A stretch of 64,000 nucleotides of DNA from Phocaeicola sartorii JCM 17136 = DSM 21941. Lineage in GTDB: Bacteria > Bacteroidota > Bacteroidia > Bacteroidales > Bacteroidaceae. The stretch is from the NCBI RefSeq assembly GCF_000614185.1, contig NZ_BAKM01000012.1, positions 62,001-126,000 on the forward strand, given 5' to 3'. The notes below the pieces were generated by a model. The model was not told the DNA's origin. It saw only the letters and a program-made list of their open reading frames with translations, and did not search any database. Made by a program: the position numbers and the translations under genes. Below are positions 1 through 8,580 of this stretch, piece by piece. How positions within the stretch are numbered: the first letter of the stretch is position 1; each line of letters starts with the position of its first letter.

Positions 1-1058
1 GTAGTTTTCAATACCTTCTAAATCTTCCGCTTTGCTGATCCATTTGGTTCTGGACTGGTTGTCGCTTAGCGCTACGATGCGTCCGAATGGAGAGGCGGTC
101 AGTGCGGCTGAGAGATTGCGTCCGCATCATCCAGGGCGTAAACAATACCGATACAAGTCTTGTTCTCATCTTTGTCGGTAGAATAGGTAGCGTCGCTATA
201 GTAGTAGTCACCGACCTTGGCTGAAGGTAAGGGGGTGCAATCTAGTGCCGGAGCCTTGTACACTTTGCCTTTTTCCAATTGGATGGTTGTTGGTGTAGCT
301 GTCTCGTACACATCACCGGTGGCGGTAACGAGGGTGAAATGCAGTTGCGCTTCGGAAGGGAAGAAGGAAATATAAGTGGTTCCGGAAAGGCCGGTTTTGT
401 TTTTAATCGTGATATTTCCTGTTTGGGCGCTGCTGAGCTCTCCGTCTTTTAGTTTCACTATGGCGCTGGAGTAAAGGTTTCCGGTGGTGGCGGTTACGGT
501 AATTCTTGTAATGTCGTTCAAAGGATTGCCGCCGTTGACGGTGAACTGGAATTTACCGATGGTGACCAGACTGGTCATTTCGCAGGCGGAAGAACCTGCT
601 GTCTCGCTCATGCCGGCTTTACACAGTGCCCACGAGTAATCATAGTTCGTTACACCTGCCAGCGTTCCGTCCTGTCCGTTCAGGTTGAGAGTCTGGTTCA
701 GGGTGTCGCTACTGGTGGCGGTGATAGCTGCTGCCGGATAAAATACGGCAATTTCATTATCATTCTTGACCAGTGCCGGAAGATTGCCCTTGAATGTGTC
801 AGAAGAGTTGTCTTCTTTTGTGAGAATACTCTTGGGGACACCGCTGGAGCCGGTTTTCATTACGGCCAGCTGGCTGCCGGTGTTCCAGTTGCCTTGCAGG
901 ATGCCTGTATCCTCTGCATCGGAAGAACGGGGGGGCAGTGATGCCGTAAGAGAAAAAGGAACGGTAGAGATTGTCGTAACTTGATCGTCATCATCGCTAC
1001 ACCCCAACATGCATAGAGCGATGCCTAAACAGAGAATAGTTGTTGTCTTTTTCATCAT
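1..1058 (-). CDS. Fimbrillin-like lipoprotein (partial, frameshifted)
   Basis: The N-terminus has a lipoprotein signal peptide ending in a CMLGC lipobox followed by a DDDD stretch, typical of surface-exposed Bacteroidales lipoproteins. The body resembles the fimbrillin/Mfa-like family (beta-rich pilin or surface protein), with IAVFYPAAA and LEKGKVYKAPAL-type segments. The frame stops at 99-101, but the next frame continues without a break as LSAALTASPFGRIVALSDNQ to the left edge. One missing base near 118-132 explains this. The C-terminus lies outside the window. Family placement is by pattern; the exact role (pilus subunit or other surface protein) is unknown. Confidence 0.72.
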
Positions 1059-1121
1059 CGTTTTTGTTTTGTTGTTTTATGATTAAAACTTTAATGGTTT
1101 TATTATTTTAATATTAGGTGA

Positions 1122-1129
1122 CAAAGGTA
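1122..1129 (-). promoter_or_regulatory. Bacteroidales -7 promoter element
   Basis: The minus strand reads TACCTTTG (consensus TAnnTTTG), about 65 nt upstream of the fimbrillin-like start at 1058. No convincing -33 TTTG is present at the usual distance. Confidence 0.4.
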
Positions 1130-1314
1130 AATGTTCTCGGTCGATTTTTCTAATCTATTCGGTGAAAGCTGTTTTTTTTTCGATAAATTAGGGGAATAAG
1201 AGGATCATTGGGCTGAAATACAAGAAAGAGAGTGAGAGTGCCCGGTCTCAGAGTGAAAGTCCTTTTCCTCTAAAACCGGGTTCTGACGCCCTCGTGATAT
1301 CAGGCAGACGGTGG
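1130..1314. other. Intergenic region
   Basis: This stretch lies between the fimbrillin-like gene and the GH2 stop codon. I see no gene and no strong hairpin in it. Confidence 0.5.
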
Positions 1315-3991
1315 CTACTTCTTTTCACCGAAGTCGGCCTGCTGTTTTTCCACTTCCTTCAGCTTTTGTGCATTCCGTTCTTTCAGCAGACGTTCCTGCT
1401 CCAGTTCAGAAGCCGATTTGGCAGCTGATTGTCCGAACGGTGAGCCGCTGCTCATGGGGATCAGCGCAGCTTCGTTTTCGGCATAGATGAGAGGATGCGC
1501 CGCCGGCTTGCTTTCTAATTCTAGAACTGCGCTGGCGGGCATTTGCGAGCCTTCGAACAATACGCTGGCAGTGAGTTTGATTTTACCCGGTTTCAGGGTG
1601 GATTGTATCAGCACGGGGGCTGTTCCCCATTTTACCGGAGCCGGATTGGCCAGTATATCCGCTCCGCCCAGAATGCGTCCTTCTCCTTCTATATGGAATT
1701 TCACATAATAGTTGTTCAGGCGTTTGATATTCCCGTTTTTATCGGCTATGGCGGCTACCACGGTTACAAAGTCGGAACCGTCGGCTTTCAAGTCGGTATT
1801 TTCGTTGTCAATCCATAGCAATAGTTTTTCGGGGCGCCGGGCCGGTCGTACTTCGTGCGTGGCGACTACTTTTCCGTCTATGATGCCTTCGGCCAGCAGG
1901 AACACCTCGTCCTGTTTCTTTTCTCTCATAGACATGTTCTTGTCTATCATAAAGTCGTATGTATCTTTGAAGGTAATGACAGGCGAGGGCATTCCTTCTT
2001 TGGTTGCCGGTTTGGTGTAAGTCCATGTCTTTCCATCTTTATTATAGGTAAGCCGCACCTCGTCGCAATTGGAGTAAACAGTGATGGCTTTGGGCGAGAA
2101 GGGAGTCATTTCATGGGCGATGTACACCATCGGCCCTGTTTCGAAAAGGCGGTCTTGCTTTTCGGGCGAACGCTGGGCTTTGAACATGTAATAAGCATAT
2201 TTGGGCTGACGGAATACATCCATCACACCACCATAGAAGGGGTCGGGATGATAGCCGCGCTGATGGTCGAACGAGTGCCACAGACAGCCACCGACGTGCT
2301 GGCGCGGGGCGCGGCAGAGTACATCATAACTGGTGAAAGGATAATGGGGTGCGGCATAGTGCTGTGCCTGGATGAGCATGGCCTGTTCGCCCCAGTTGCG
2401 TGCCACACGGCTGGGGGAGTTGTGCGAGTTCCAGTCGTCTACATTGTCTCCCCACTCACGGGTGAAATAGGTTATTTCAGGATCAAGGCTTTTGATGGCC
2501 TCGTCCTTTTCCGCATTGGCCGGATGAGTGAAGAGTACCGGATATACCTCATGTCCCCGCGCCCTGCTGTCGCAACCGGAGTAGCAATAGGGATAAGGAT
2601 ATTCTTGACTGACAATATCGAGGGTGTTCTTGGCGAAGTCCGCCGGATACCAGGTCTCATTCAGAATAGGTTCCCATAACCATACACAGGGGTGGTTGCG
2701 GTCACGCCTTACCAGGTTGCGGATATCGTTATAGACCGTTGTGCAAATTCGGGAGCGTCATTCCAGAATTGCCATCCCGGCGTATTCACAATGACGAATA
2801 GGCCCAGTTCGTCACACGCATCCATAAAGGCGGGGTCTTGGGGGCAGTGGGCGTTGCGGATGATTTTCAGGCCCGCATCGCGCAGTTTCTTGGCATCGCG
2901 CCAATGGATGCTGTTGGCTACGGCATTGCCTACCACGGCGAAATCCTGATGGCGGTTGGCGCCGATCAGCGGAGCGGGATAGGGCTTGCCGTTCAGCCAG
3001 AATCCGTCCTTGCCTTTGAACTCTACGCTGCGGATGCCGATGCGGCGGCGGTAGCCGTCCACCACATTTCCCTCGTTGTTGCGGATGCGGACAATCAGGT
3101 TGTATAGGGTAGGCGTTTCGGGGCTCCAAAGCAGGGGGGACTTCAATGTAATTTTATCTTTGGAAGTGACCGCTTTGCCTGGGCGCACCTGAATGACATC
3201 GTTCAGAAATGCGGCTTGTGTGCCGTCGGGTTGCTGAAGTTCATATTCTACTACGCCTTTGAAATTCTTTTTGCTGTCGTTACGTATATGGGCTTTCAAG
3301 ATGATTTCTGCGGAAGTGTCGGATACTTTGTCGTATGCCACAAAAAGCCCGCCGCCTGCTGTTTCGTTTTCGAAATTGGGGTCGGTGATGAAGACCGGGT
3401 TATGGGCTATCAGCCAACAGTCACGGTAGATGCCGCCGAAGTAAGTATAGTCCAGCACATCCTGTGCCTTGCCGGGAGGGTAGCTGGGGTCGTTGCTGTT
3501 GTCTGTCCATACGGCTATCACATTGTCCGTCCCCCAGTTCAGTGCATCGGTGACCTCAACGACTACAGCAGATAGCCGCCAAAGTGTTCGGTCAATAAAT
3601 TACCGTTTACGAAGATTTTACTTTTCCCCATGATGGCCTCGAAATGCAGGAAAAGCTTTTTGCCTTTCAGCGTGTCCGCCGGAGTGAAATGCTTGCGGTA
3701 CCACGCCTCGCCTTGATAGTTGATACATCCGCTGGCCTCGGTCGGCACATATTCAATGCCGTCGGGCAGGGAGACCACTCTCCAGTCCCGGTCGTTAAAG
3801 TCTGGAGCTTCCGCACCGGTTGCGGCTCCTTTATGGAAACGCCATGCCGGATTCATGGAATATACTTCACGCCCGGAGTTTGCCAGTTCATAGAATCCGG
3901 CAGTGGAGAATTCGGGCTGGTGGGCTGCCTGTATCTCGTACAGAGGGAGGAATAGTAAAGCGATGAGATAAGAAAAGATGTTTTGTTTCAT
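1315..3991 (-). CDS. GH2 family glycosidase, beta-galactosidase-like (two frameshifts)
   Basis: A secreted glycoside hydrolase family 2 enzyme of about 892 residues once two single-base gaps are restored. The start at 3991 gives a signal peptide (MKQNIFSYLIALLFLPL). Next come the sugar-binding beta domain (WRFHKGAA, EAWYRKHF, FEAIMGKSKIFVNG), an Ig-like domain, and the TIM barrel with acid/base Glu in ILNETW and nucleophile Glu in FTREWG. A C-terminal Ig-like region follows. Breaks lie near 3570 (GGYL to VVVEVTDALNWG) and near 2746 (EFAQ to TVYNDIRNLVRRDRNHP). All catalytic residues survive. It probably releases terminal galactose or a related sugar from glycans in the periplasm; the substrate cannot be told from sequence. 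Confidence 0.85.
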
Positions 3992-4023
3992 GGTCGTATG
4001 TGTCTTGAAAATTAAATAAAAAT

Positions 4024-4031
4024 CAAAGATA
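4024..4031 (-). promoter_or_regulatory. -7 element for the GH2 gene
   Basis: TATCTTTG on the minus strand, 33 nt upstream of the GH2 start, matches TAnnTTTG. The -33 box is weak. Confidence 0.4.
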
Positions 4032-4090
4032 AGAAATAAAAAGAATACTGGGAAATAAAAAAAGAGAAGCAATTCTGCTTCTCTTTGATG

Positions 4091-4163
<73 letters not shown>

Positions 4164-4186
4164 ATGTTGTGTTTTGATTACGGGTG

Positions 4187-4218
4187 CAAAGGTACGGCTT
4201 TTTTTTCTAATCTCCAAA
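4187..4218 (-). promoter_or_regulatory. Promoter of tRNA-fMet
   Basis: The minus strand carries TTTG (4215-4218), a 20-nt spacer and TACCTTTG (4187-4194), a full match to the Bacteroidales TTTG-N19-21-TAnnTTTG promoter. It lies 24 nt upstream of the tRNA. Confidence 0.75.
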
Positions 4219-4329
4219 TTATTCCTGCCCTTTTTTCTTGAATAAAATAAGTTTTTTATCTAACTCGCTGATATATAGGAAAAACACGATATGTTAATTA
4301 ACGTTTCCTTTAAGATTATACTTTATTTG

Positions 4330-4361
4330 TTTGTGTGGTACAAAGAAAAAATGTAATTTTG
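4330..4361 (+). promoter_or_regulatory. Promoter of the TetR-fabG-rluA operon
   Basis: TTTG at 4330-4333, a 20-nt spacer and TAATTTTG at 4354-4361 match the Bacteroidales sigma consensus. The TetR start codon is 35 nt downstream. Confidence 0.75.
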
Positions 4362-4395
4362 CTCACATATATATGTAATGTGCAATTGAACTTAT

Positions 4396-4995
4396 ATGGC
4401 AGTATCAAAGACTAGGGCTAAATTAGTAGACGTCGCCCGTCAGCTTTTTGCGAAGAACGGGGTGGATGATACTACGATGAACGATATAGCGGTGGCCTCC
4501 AAGAAAGGAAGGCGCACGCTCTATACGTATTTCAAGAGCAAGGAAGACATCTACATGGCAGTGGTGGAGTCGGAACTGGAGATGTTGTCGGGTGCCATGG
4601 AGAAAGTGGCTGCTGAGGATCTTGCTCCTGATACGAAGATACTGCGGCTGATAGAAACACATCTGGACTCGATCAAGATGGTGGTGTTCAGGAACGGGAC
4701 TTTGCGTGCCGGCTTTTTCCGTGATATATGGAGAGTGGAGGCGGTGCGGAAGAATTTTGACCGGACGGAAACCAAGTTGTTCCGGCAGGTGTTGACGGAA
4801 GGAAAGGAAAAGGGAATCTTTGATATAGACAATGTGAATATTGTGGCAGACATTGTGCACTATTGTGTGAAGGGCATCGAGGCGCCTTATATACGGGGCC
4901 AGATAGGTGAGGAGCTGGACGATGAGACAGGATGGGCATACGTGGCAAAAATCGTGTTTGGCGCATTGGGACGTAAGGAACAGAACAAGGAATAA
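4396..4995 (+). CDS. TetR/AcrR family transcriptional regulator
   Basis: 199 residues, the usual length for TetR repressors. The N-terminal helix-turn-helix is clear: residues 8-55 include ARQLFAKNGVDDTTMNDIA followed by KGRRTLYTYFKSKEDIY, the classic TetR turn and recognition helix. The C-terminal half is the ligand-binding/dimer domain and is not diagnostic. It lies 31 nt upstream of the FabG-like reductase and in the same direction. It may therefore regulate this short lipid/RNA-modification operon, or itself, through the promoter at 4330-4361. The ligand is unknown. Confidence 0.88.
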   Translation: MAVSKTRAKLVDVARQLFAKNGVDDTTMNDIAVASKKGRRTLYTYFKSKEDIYMAVVESELEMLSGAMEKVAAEDLAPDTKILRLIETHLDSIKMVVFRNGTLRAGFFRDIWRVEAVRKNFDRTETKLFRQVLTEGKEKGIFDIDNVNIVADIVHYCVKGIEAPYIRGQIGEELDDETGWAYVAKIVFGALGRKEQNKE

Positions 4996-5026
4996 AATTA
5001 ACTTTATAATTATAAAATCAAAAATT

Positions 5027-5773
5027 ATGGGATTATTAACAGGAAAGACCGCGATTGTGACAGGTGCCGCTCGTGGTATTGGTAAGGCGATTGCATTGAA
5101 GTTTGCTGCGGAAGGAGCAAATATCGCTTTTACAGACTTGGTAATTGATGAAAACGGCCAGAATACAGAAAAAGAAATCGCTGCATTGGGTGTAAAGGTG
5201 AAAGGTTACGCTTCTAACGCTGCGAATTTTGAGGATACGGAGAAAGTGGTCAATCAGATTAAGGATGATTTCGGCTCTATTGATATTCTGGTGAACAATG
5301 CCGGTATCACCAAAGATGGTTTGATGATGCGCATGAGCGAGGCGCAGTGGGATGCAGTAATCGCTGTGAACTTGAAGTCTGCCTTCAACTTTATCCACGC
5401 ATGTACTCCGATCATGATGCGCCAGAAGGGTGGAAGCATTATCAATATGGCTTCTGTAGTAGGTGTTCACGGAAATGCCGGTCAGTGTAACTATTCTGCT
5501 TCAAAAGCCGGTATGATCGGTCTGGCTAAATCTATTGCTCAGGAACTGGGTTCCCGTGGTATCCGTGCCAACGCTATCGCTCCGGGATTCATTATTACGG
5601 ATATGACAGCCAAATTGTCTGACGAAGTAAAGGCTGAGTGGGCCAAGAAGATTCCTTTGCGTCGTGGAGGTACTCCTGAAGATGTGGCGGATGTGGCTAC
5701 TTTCCTGGCTTCTGATATGTCTTCGTATGTGTCAGGACAGGTGATTCAGGTTGACGGCGGCATGAACATGTAA
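5027..5773 (+). CDS. fabG: 3-oxoacyl-[ACP] reductase FabG
   Basis: 248 residues, a short-chain dehydrogenase/reductase. It reduces 3-ketoacyl-ACP to 3-hydroxyacyl-ACP with NADPH in fatty acid elongation. Visible motifs are the Rossmann TGAARGIG (residues 12-19), NNAGI (about residue 88), the catalytic Ser in NMASVVG, YSASKAG with catalytic Tyr and Lys, and the C-terminal YVSGQVIQVDGGMNM typical of FabG. The ATG at 5027 is chosen because the family begins GLLTGKTAIVTG; an upstream in-frame extension only copies the TetR reading frame. One base separates its stop from the next gene's start. Confidence 0.93.
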   Translation: MGLLTGKTAIVTGAARGIGKAIALKFAAEGANIAFTDLVIDENGQNTEKEIAALGVKVKGYASNAANFEDTEKVVNQIKDDFGSIDILVNNAGITKDGLMMRMSEAQWDAVIAVNLKSAFNFIHACTPIMMRQKGGSIINMASVVGVHGNAGQCNYSASKAGMIGLAKSIAQELGSRGIRANAIAPGFIITDMTAKLSDEVKAEWAKKIPLRRGGTPEDVADVATFLASDMSSYVSGQVIQVDGGMNM

Positions 5774-5774
5774 T

Positions 5775-6446
5775 ATGACAGTCGTTTACGAGGATAATCA
5801 TATTATTGTAGTCAATAAGACTTCTTCTGAAATCGTTCAGGGAGACAAGACCGGTGACACTCCTCTGTCGGAGATGGTGAAACAATACCTGAAAGAGAAA
5901 TATCATAAGCCGGGTAACGTTTTCATTGGGGTGACCCACCGCTTGGATCGTCCTGTCAGCGGGCTGGTGGTATTTGCCAAAACGAGCAAGGCATTGCCCA
6001 GACTGAATGAGATGTTCCGTAACGGAGAGGTGAAAAAGACCTATTGGGCCATCGTGAAAGAGTGCCCCAAGGAAACGGAGGGGGAGCTGGTCCACTACCT
6101 GGTGCGTAACGAGAAACAGAACAAGTCTTATGCATACGATAAGGAAGTAAAGAATTCCAAGAAAGCTGTACTTCATTATAAGCTGATCGGCCATTCTCAG
6201 AATTACTATTTATTGGAGGTGGATCTGAAAACCGGAAGGCATCATCAGATCCGTTGCCAGCTGGCCAAGATGGGATGCCCCATTAAAGGCGATTTGAAAT
6301 ATGGCTCTCCGCGTTCCAATCCGGACGGCAGCATCTGTCTGCATGCCCGGACAGTGCAGTTCGTCCATCCTGTGTCGAAGGAGGAGATCCGGCTGACGGC
6401 ACCGGTGCCCGAAGGTAACTTGTGGAACGGCTTTGAGATGGACTGA
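5775..6446 (+). CDS. RluA-family RNA pseudouridine synthase
   Basis: 223 residues. It isomerises uridine to pseudouridine in structured RNA (rRNA or tRNA). The catalytic motif HRLDRPVSGLVVFAKT near residue 55 contains the essential Asp, and LLEVDLKTGRHHQIRCQLA is the conserved C-terminal signature. There is no S4 domain, so it is a stand-alone catalytic domain, as in the short RluA/YqcB-like members. It follows fabG by a single base, so the two are translationally linked. The target site cannot be predicted. Confidence 0.88.
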   Translation: MTVVYEDNHIIVVNKTSSEIVQGDKTGDTPLSEMVKQYLKEKYHKPGNVFIGVTHRLDRPVSGLVVFAKTSKALPRLNEMFRNGEVKKTYWAIVKECPKETEGELVHYLVRNEKQNKSYAYDKEVKNSKKAVLHYKLIGHSQNYYLLEVDLKTGRHHQIRCQLAKMGCPIKGDLKYGSPRSNPDGSICLHARTVQFVHPVSKEEIRLTAPVPEGNLWNGFEMD

Positions 6447-6458
6447 AGATAAAAAACA

Positions 6459-6488
6459 AAAAGGGAGTGCTTCACAGCATTCCCTTTT
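6459..6488. terminator. Bidirectional terminator
   Basis: AAAAGGGAGTGC (6459-6470), a six-base loop and GCATTCCCTTTT (6477-6488) form a 12-bp stem with one G:T pair. A-rich and T-rich tracts flank it. It lies between the convergent pseudouridine synthase and PepSY-like genes and can serve both. Confidence 0.8.
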
Positions 6489-6510
6489 CTTACTTTCAGG
6501 CATCTTTCAT

Positions 6511-6819
6511 TTACTTCAAAACTTCTCCGCTTTCGCTGAAAAGTACAGTGCTTTCAGTTCCCTCTTTATCGGTTAAAACAACCTTGTAAGTTTTAGTTCC
6601 GTCCTCTTTAGCTTCTACGGCAGCTTCTTTGATAGTAGATTCTGCATAGTTTTTGGTGATAGCCTCCTGCACGGCGGCCGGAAGGTCTTTCACTTCAATA
6701 GGGGTGAAATCATTAGTCATAGTTACGGTCTCAGAGGCCACTACCATAAAGTTGTCGGCGAATGCTACGGATGTTCCTAATCCCATTACCAATGCTACTG
6801 CAACAAATAATTTTTTCAT
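6511..6819 (-). CDS. Small secreted PepSY-like protein
   Basis: 102 residues. It has a signal peptide (MKKLFVAVALVMGLGTSVAFA) and then one small alpha/beta domain. VKDLPAAVQEAITKNYAESTI and TYKVVLTDKEGTESTVLFSESGEVL match the PepSY-like/BLIP-like fold of short periplasmic Bacteroidales proteins. No catalytic residues are expected. It is monocistronic and ends at the shared terminator. No function is assigned. Confidence 0.65.
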   Translation of the reverse strand: MKKLFVAVALVMGLGTSVAFADNFMVVASETVTMTNDFTPIEVKDLPAAVQEAITKNYAESTIKEAAVEAKEDGTKTYKVVLTDKEGTESTVLFSESGEVLK

Positions 6820-7107
6820 AATTGTAGGTTTTTACTGTTGATACTATGTTGTTTCGTTTTCTCTGGTAACAAAAGGACAATATCCGTGCCAGAAAGCTTG
6901 TTAATGATCTAATCTATTGGTAATTAATTGATTAATTGCTGCGTCGGATGGAAAGGATATGGGGATAAGTGTGGAAAGTGGGGAATGTCTTGTGGAATAA
7001 TTCCACATAGCCGGCAGGATAAAACGAGTTTGCAGACTGTGGGGCTGTGTCCGTACCGGAAGGGTAGGGGCACAGTCTGATGATGCCGTGGCTTGGGGTT
7101 GGAAAAA
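6820..7107. other. Intergenic region
   Basis: About 290 bases between the PepSY-like gene start and the response regulator stop. Part of 7010-7080 can form imperfect stems, including a CTGTG..CACAG pairing downstream of the regulator. I see no gene here. Confidence 0.4.
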
Positions 7108-8496
7108 TTATTGGATATCGTACAGTTTCAACTTATTATATAAGGTCTTCCGGTCTATGCCTAATAAGACAGCGGCCTTACTTTTATTGTTTCCTGTCTG
7201 TTTCAAAGCTTCAAGGATGCGTTTCTTTTCCGCCGCTTCATCATGCAGGCTGAACGTCTGCGTGCCGGCGGACCTGACAGGTTCCTGTAATTCATAGCCT
7301 AATTCGGCAAGGGTGATGAAGTTGCTTTGCGCCAGCAGGGTGGCACGTTTTACGATATTTTTTAATTGCCGGAGGTTTCCGGGCCATGAATATGTTTGTA
7401 AAGCTTGGCTGGCAGCAGCGTCAAACCCTGTCAGCCGGCGGTCCAGTTCCCTGTTCGCCTGGTCCAGGAAGAAATTGGCGAATAGCAGAATGTCCTCCTG
7501 CCGTTCTTTCAATGCCGGCATACGAAGGGTGAATTCATTGATGCGGTGGTAAAGATCTTCGCGGAAGTTTCCTTTTTCAATGGCCTGTTGCAGGTTTTCG
7601 TTGGTAGCGCTGATCAGTCGCACGTCCACTTCTATCTCTTTGCTGGAGCCGACCGGACGGATGCGTCTTTCCTGCAATGCACGGAGCAACTGTATCTGTA
7701 CCTCATAGCTCAAGTTGCCTATTTCATCCAGAAACAAAGTACCTCCGTTTGCTTCCACGAACGCTCCTGTTTTGTCGTTTAACGCTCCGGTGAAGGAGCC
7801 TTTTACATGACCGAAGAATTCGGAAGCCGCCAGTTCTTTGGGAATGGAGCCGCAGTCTATGGCGATAAACGGTTTGTCGGCCCGTTTGCTTAGCTGATGG
7901 ATACGGTGCGCCACATACTCCTTGCCTGTTCCGCTGGCACCGTTTATCAGCACGGACATGGGGGTGGGGGCTACCAGGCCTACATAATTGTAAAGCTGGC
8001 GTGCCGCCTCGCTTTCCCCCTCCAGAAAATTAGAGGGGAGAACGGTTGTGCTGTGGGGGACGATTTTGCGTCCGGATGCTTTGGGAGCGGATGGTGTTTT
8101 TCCTGTTCCCGCTTGAGGTGCCGTGGGTAACGCTTTGCCTTGCAATGCCTCGTCAATCTTTTTTAGCAACTCATCCGGTTGTACCGGTTTCGAGATGTAA
8201 TCGCTGGCTCCATGTTTTATGGCTTGTACGGCGCTTTGGATGTCGGCATAGCCTGTCATGATGATGAGCGGGATGTCGTATCCCTGTTCTTTCATCCATG
8301 AAAGCAAGAAGATACCATCCTGATCGGGCAGACGCAGGTCGGACAAGATCAGATCGTATGATTGTGCGTCCAGTTGTTTGCGTGCGCGTGCATTGCTGCT
8401 TGCTGTGTCAACTGAAAATCCCTTTTTACCCAGCCAGGTTTTCAACATGGTGGAAAAAGTCAGGTCGTCTTCTACTATCAGAATGGAATGTGACAT
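7108..8496 (-). CDS. NtrC-family sigma-54-dependent response regulator
   Basis: 462 residues with three domains. The receiver (1-125) has acidic residues in VEDD and phospho-acceptor Asp in LILSDLRLPDQDG. The AAA+ domain (about 150-385) has Walker A GASGTGKE, the sigma-54-contacting loop as GSFTGA (the usual GAFTGA with Ser for Ala), and Walker B GGTLFLDEIG. A Fis-type HTH closes the protein (NNKSKAAVLLGIDRKTLYNK). When phosphorylated it should open sigma-54 promoters. It lies 84 nt downstream of a hybrid histidine kinase, its probable partner. Targets are unknown. Confidence 0.93.
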   Translation of the reverse strand: MSHSILIVEDDLTFSTMLKTWLGKKGFSVDTASSNARARKQLDAQSYDLILSDLRLPDQDGIFLLSWMKEQGYDIPLIIMTGYADIQSAVQAIKHGASDYISKPVQPDELLKKIDEALQGKALPTAPQAGTGKTPSAPKASGRKIVPHSTTVLPSNFLEGESEAARQLYNYVGLVAPTPMSVLINGASGTGKEYVAHRIHQLSKRADKPFIAIDCGSIPKELAASEFFGHVKGSFTGALNDKTGAFVEANGGTLFLDEIGNLSYEVQIQLLRALQERRIRPVGSSKEIEVDVRLISATNENLQQAIEKGNFREDLYHRINEFTLRMPALKERQEDILLFANFFLDQANRELDRRLTGFDAAASQALQTYSWPGNLRQLKNIVKRATLLAQSNFITLAELGYELQEPVRSAGTQTFSLHDEAAEKKRILEALKQTGNNKSKAAVLLGIDRKTLYNKLKLYDIQ

Positions 8497-8580
8497 CGTT
8501 ATGTGTTTTTTTATTCGTACAAAAATAAGTTTTTTTCATGGTGTGCCGAAAAACGGACTTTATTTCTAATACCTTTTAAC

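Noticed and set aside
4354-4361. att core GTAnnTTTGC at the TetR promoter
   Set aside because: The site has a correctly spaced -33 TTTG and no mobile genes beside it, so promoter is sufficient.
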